A DNA stretch of 64,000 bases from Sphingobium sp. EM0848 (GTDB lineage: Bacteria > Pseudomonadota > Alphaproteobacteria > Sphingomonadales > Sphingomonadaceae). The number at the start of each line of letters is the position of its first letter. Positions within the stretch are counted from its first letter, which is position 1. This document shows positions 61,507 to 64,000 of this stretch, piece after piece. The stretch spans positions 496,001-560,000 of the forward strand of contig NZ_JABXWB010000001.1 in the NCBI RefSeq assembly GCF_013375555.1, written 5' to 3'. The notes below the pieces were generated by a model, which saw nothing but the letters and a program-made list of their open reading frames with translations, was not told the DNA's origin and ran no database searches. The position numbers and the translations under genes are program-made.

Positions 61507-63726
61507 ATGAAATTGAAGTTTGCCATGCTGGCATCCTTGGTTGCGATGCTGCCAGCCCATGCCGCGATGGCGCAGCAAGCGGGCGATGTGGGCGAGGGAC
61601 AGGGATCGGCTGTCGATAGCGGTGGTCTTTCCGACATCATCGTGACCGCGCAGCGGCGCTCGCAGAGCCAGCAGTCGGTGCCCATCACGATCACGACGAT
61701 CAGTGCGGAAACTCTTGGAGCGACCGGCATATCGGCTACCGACGACCTGGTACAGATGACGCCAGGCCTTACCTTTACGCGGCAGCTGAAAGGCGCGACG
61801 CCCTATATTCGCGGTGTCGGCACGCAGTCGGTTGCGGCAGGTGTCGAAAGTCCGATCGCGACCTATATCGACGGCGTCTATTACATGTCGGCTGTCGGCA
61901 ATGTATTCTCCTTCAACAATATCGAACGGGTCGAGGTGTTGAAGGGCCCGCAGGGCACATTGTTCGGACGCAATGCCACGGGCGGCTTGATAAATGTGAT
62001 TACGCGCAAGCCAAGTTACGACACGTCGCTTGAGGGCAGCCTGTCTTTTGACAATTATGCGACGCTTGAAGGAAAGGCCTATGCGACGACGGGTCTATCG
62101 GACAATCTGGCGATAGATCTGGCCGTACAATATGAACGCCAATATGATGGCTTCGGCAGATATATCGCAACCGGTGACGATGCGCTCTATCGCAGAAGCG
62201 GGGGGCTGCGGTCGAAGATCCAGTGGGAACCGACATCCGAGGATCGCCTTACCCTGTCGGCCGACTGGTCGCGCGACAATAGCGATCTGGGCGCCACGCG
62301 CGATGTCGTGGCAGGCACTGTTTCGGCGCTGGGCATCAGACCCGCGGGTGGCTTCTATGATATGCAGGGGGACTATGAAACAAAGGTCCGCACCGATTAT
62401 TGGGGTGTGAGCCTGCAATATGAACGTCAGTTGGGAAGCGGCTCCCTGACGATATTGAACGCCTTCAGACAGTTGAAGTCCCAGGTCAACATCGATCTGG
62501 ATTCGACCGGGGCGCCCTTCCTCGTAGCGCAGATTCACGAAAGTAACCGGACCTGGCAGACTGAAATTCTTTACAACGGCTCGCTGCCGAATTTCGAATA
62601 TACCGTGGGCGCATTCTATTTCAATGCGCGCTCCGCCTACGATCCTCTGACGATTACAAGCGCTTTCATACCTAGCCAGAATTATAGCACTTATCCTGTT
62701 CAGGATACCAGATCCTACGCCGGTTATGCGCAGGGAACCTACGATCTTGGGCAGAGCACGCAATTCACGGCCGGCCTGCGTTTCACGAACGACGCTCGCG
62801 AATTTTCGGCCGAACGATATGCGCTGGCGCCAAATCCGGCGGGCGCGGGGACCATATTGTTGACACGGGCCCGTACCAAGGCGAACTACAGCAAGCTGAC
62901 CTGGCGTCTTGCGCTCGACCAGAAACTTGCCGATCACGTCATGGCCTATGTAAGCTACGACCGCGGTTTCAAGAGCGGCGTCTTTAACTCGGCGCAGGAG
63001 CTTCAGCCGCCTGTCAGGCCCGAAACGCTCGACGCCTATACGCTCGGCCTGAAGTCGGAACTGTTCGACAGGACGCTGCGCCTCAACATTGCCGGGTTCC
63101 ATTATGATTATAAGGACATCCAACTCGCACGACTTGAAAACGGCACGCTGTTCCTGTTGAACGCGGCACAAGGGCGCATCAATGGCGCAGAGGTCGAGGG
63201 CGTATTCTCGCCTCGCCTCGCCAATGGTCGCCTGGACATCAACTTTGGCGCAACCTATCTCGATGCCAAGTACAAGTCGTTTCCCGATGGCCCGTCGCTC
63301 GTTCCCGCGCCTGGCGTTTGCACGCCGACGCCGCACTCGACCGGAACGCCGACGGGCGGCAACGTTTCCTGTTCGACCGATCTCAGCGGCAACCGCATGG
63401 TCCGTTCGCCGAAATTCGCCTTCAACATCGGTGGAACCTACGCCATTCCCGTGGGTCAGACCGAACTTGCGCTAACCATGAACTATGCCTGGACCGGCAA
63501 ATATTTCTGGGAAGCGGACAATCGCATGGTGCAGGACAGCTACGATCTGTTGAACGCCACGGCGAGGCTTGGCTTCGGTCCGGATCAACGGTTCGGCATC
63601 AGCGTCTTCGGCAAGAACCTGACCAACAGCCATTACAGTTCCTACCAGACGCAAAGTGCGTTGGGCGATACGCAGTCGCCAGCTCCGCCCCGGACTTACG
63701 GTGCGGCCATCGATTTCAAGTTCTAA
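61507..63726 (+). CDS. TonB-dependent receptor of the catabolic cluster, copy 2
   Basis: The protein has 739 residues with GGGAGAGG upstream. Signal peptide FAMLASLVAMLPAHAAMAQ, TonB box DIIVTAQRRSQ, plug with PYIRGVGTQSV and KGPQGTLFGRNATGG, barrel ending AAIDFKF. The plug is strongly similar to the receptor at 41404-43575; an extra loop with two cysteines (APGVCTPTPHSTG and NVSCSTDLSG, about 605-630) is specific to this copy. The two receptors may take up related forms of the same substrate. Confidence 0.92.
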   Translation: MKLKFAMLASLVAMLPAHAAMAQQAGDVGEGQGSAVDSGGLSDIIVTAQRRSQSQQSVPITITTISAETLGATGISATDDLVQMTPGLTFTRQLKGATPYIRGVGTQSVAAGVESPIATYIDGVYYMSAVGNVFSFNNIERVEVLKGPQGTLFGRNATGGLINVITRKPSYDTSLEGSLSFDNYATLEGKAYATTGLSDNLAIDLAVQYERQYDGFGRYIATGDDALYRRSGGLRSKIQWEPTSEDRLTLSADWSRDNSDLGATRDVVAGTVSALGIRPAGGFYDMQGDYETKVRTDYWGVSLQYERQLGSGSLTILNAFRQLKSQVNIDLDSTGAPFLVAQIHESNRTWQTEILYNGSLPNFEYTVGAFYFNARSAYDPLTITSAFIPSQNYSTYPVQDTRSYAGYAQGTYDLGQSTQFTAGLRFTNDAREFSAERYALAPNPAGAGTILLTRARTKANYSKLTWRLALDQKLADHVMAYVSYDRGFKSGVFNSAQELQPPVRPETLDAYTLGLKSELFDRTLRLNIAGFHYDYKDIQLARLENGTLFLLNAAQGRINGAEVEGVFSPRLANGRLDINFGATYLDAKYKSFPDGPSLVPAPGVCTPTPHSTGTPTGGNVSCSTDLSGNRMVRSPKFAFNIGGTYAIPVGQTELALTMNYAWTGKYFWEADNRMVQDSYDLLNATARLGFGPDQRFGISVFGKNLTNSHYSSYQTQSALGDTQSPAPPRTYGAAIDFKF

Positions 63727-63732
63727 AATGAG

Positions 63733-63778
63733 ATATGCCCCGTTTCAACGTGAAACGGGGCATATTGCGATGTTTTTT
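63733..63778. terminator. Strong intrinsic terminator between convergent genes
   Basis: A perfect 14-bp stem (ATATGCCCCGTTTC at 63733-63746 pairs with 63752-63765) with a 5-base loop is followed by TTTTTT (63773-63778) a few bases later. It would end transcription of the TonB receptor and, from the other side, of the partial gene at the window edge. Confidence 0.75.
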
Positions 63779-64000
63779 CAGAACTCCAGCGGCAATCCGA
63801 TCACATCCTCGAAAATATGATCGCGATGTGCGATCAGGCGGTCGCTGAGTATGTCGGCGACCCGTGGTTCGCATGTATCGTACATCGCACGCTGATAGGC
63901 GGGAATCCGATCGGCCAGATGATCCGGTACATCGAACATGATCGAAAAGCTGGCCCAGTAGAGGTCGGCCGCTGACGGCCTGTCGCCCACCAGATAGCGG
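63778..64000 (-). CDS. C-terminal part of a glutathione S-transferase-like protein (partial)
   Basis: The frame enters from the right edge and stops at 63778. The visible part starts RYLVGDRPSAADLYWASF, the signature of the C-terminal GST domain (LxGDxxSxADL), followed by about 55 further residues with FEDVIGLPLEF at the end. GSTs conjugate glutathione or cleave ethers and may join the catabolic pathway. The N-terminal thioredoxin-like domain is outside the window. Confidence 0.75.
   Translation of the reverse strand, partial: RYLVGDRPSAADLYWASFSIMFDVPDHLADRIPAYQRAMYDTCEPRVADILSDRLIAHRDHIFEDVIGLPLEF

Noticed and set aside
1..64000. CRISPR array or defence island
   Set aside because: No regularly spaced short repeats and no cas, restriction or other defence genes were found.

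Overview
The window looks like chromosomal DNA of a sphingomonad (Sphingobium, Sphingomonas or Novosphingobium type, Alphaproteobacteria). It is GC-rich, has three TonB-dependent receptors, a compact gsp operon and many acyl-CoA dehydrogenases. Its insertion sequences and tRNA-Met are of types common in that group. The genus is inferred from protein character only; no rRNA marker is present.

Bases 1-17305 look like core genome. They hold the end of a secreted protein, a large TonB-dependent receptor, a CYTH-CHAD polyphosphate-type protein, a prolyl-4-hydroxylase-like oxygenase, and a complete type II secretion operon, gspCDEFGHIJKLMNO. Nearly all gsp genes overlap by a few bases. Upstream of gspC are three TGTCA-type half-sites spaced exactly 11 bases apart, which matches a PhoB box, so this secretion system is probably switched on by phosphate starvation.

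Bases 17407-23875 are a recombination-prone boundary: tRNA-Met(CAT), a tyrosine recombinase reading away from it, a fragment resembling the 3' end of another tRNA, an AraC-type regulator, an orphan FecI-like sigma factor, an IS110 element, a near-perfect hairpin and a broken IS200/IS605 transposase. The tRNA-integrase arrangement suggests that what follows arrived as one or more integrative elements. No right-hand attachment site was found in the window.

Bases 23876-63726 are a large catabolic gene cluster, interrupted by IS4, IS66, IS630 and IS481 elements. It encodes six full acyl-CoA dehydrogenases and a shortened one, a FAS1/MaoC-type dehydratase, a fused tandem CaiB-type CoA-transferase, two aminoglycoside-phosphotransferase-like kinases, two lipocalin-like proteins sharing an RDHS motif, two cytochrome P450s, a Rieske oxygenase, two zinc alcohol dehydrogenases, two short-chain dehydrogenases, an aldo/keto reductase, an EthD protein, an alpha/beta hydrolase, an AraC regulator, an MFS transporter with a frameshift, and two closely related TonB receptors. 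Together they suggest uptake and beta-oxidation-like breakdown of a large hydrophobic, probably alicyclic or branched (terpenoid- or steroid-like) compound. The substrate cannot be read from the sequence. The kinases next to acyl-CoA dehydrogenases suggest a split version of the ACAD10/ACAD11-type route for hydroxyacyl-CoA. No acyl-CoA ligase or thiolase is visible, so the pathway is incomplete here. The window ends inside a gene resembling the C-terminus of a glutathione S-transferase.
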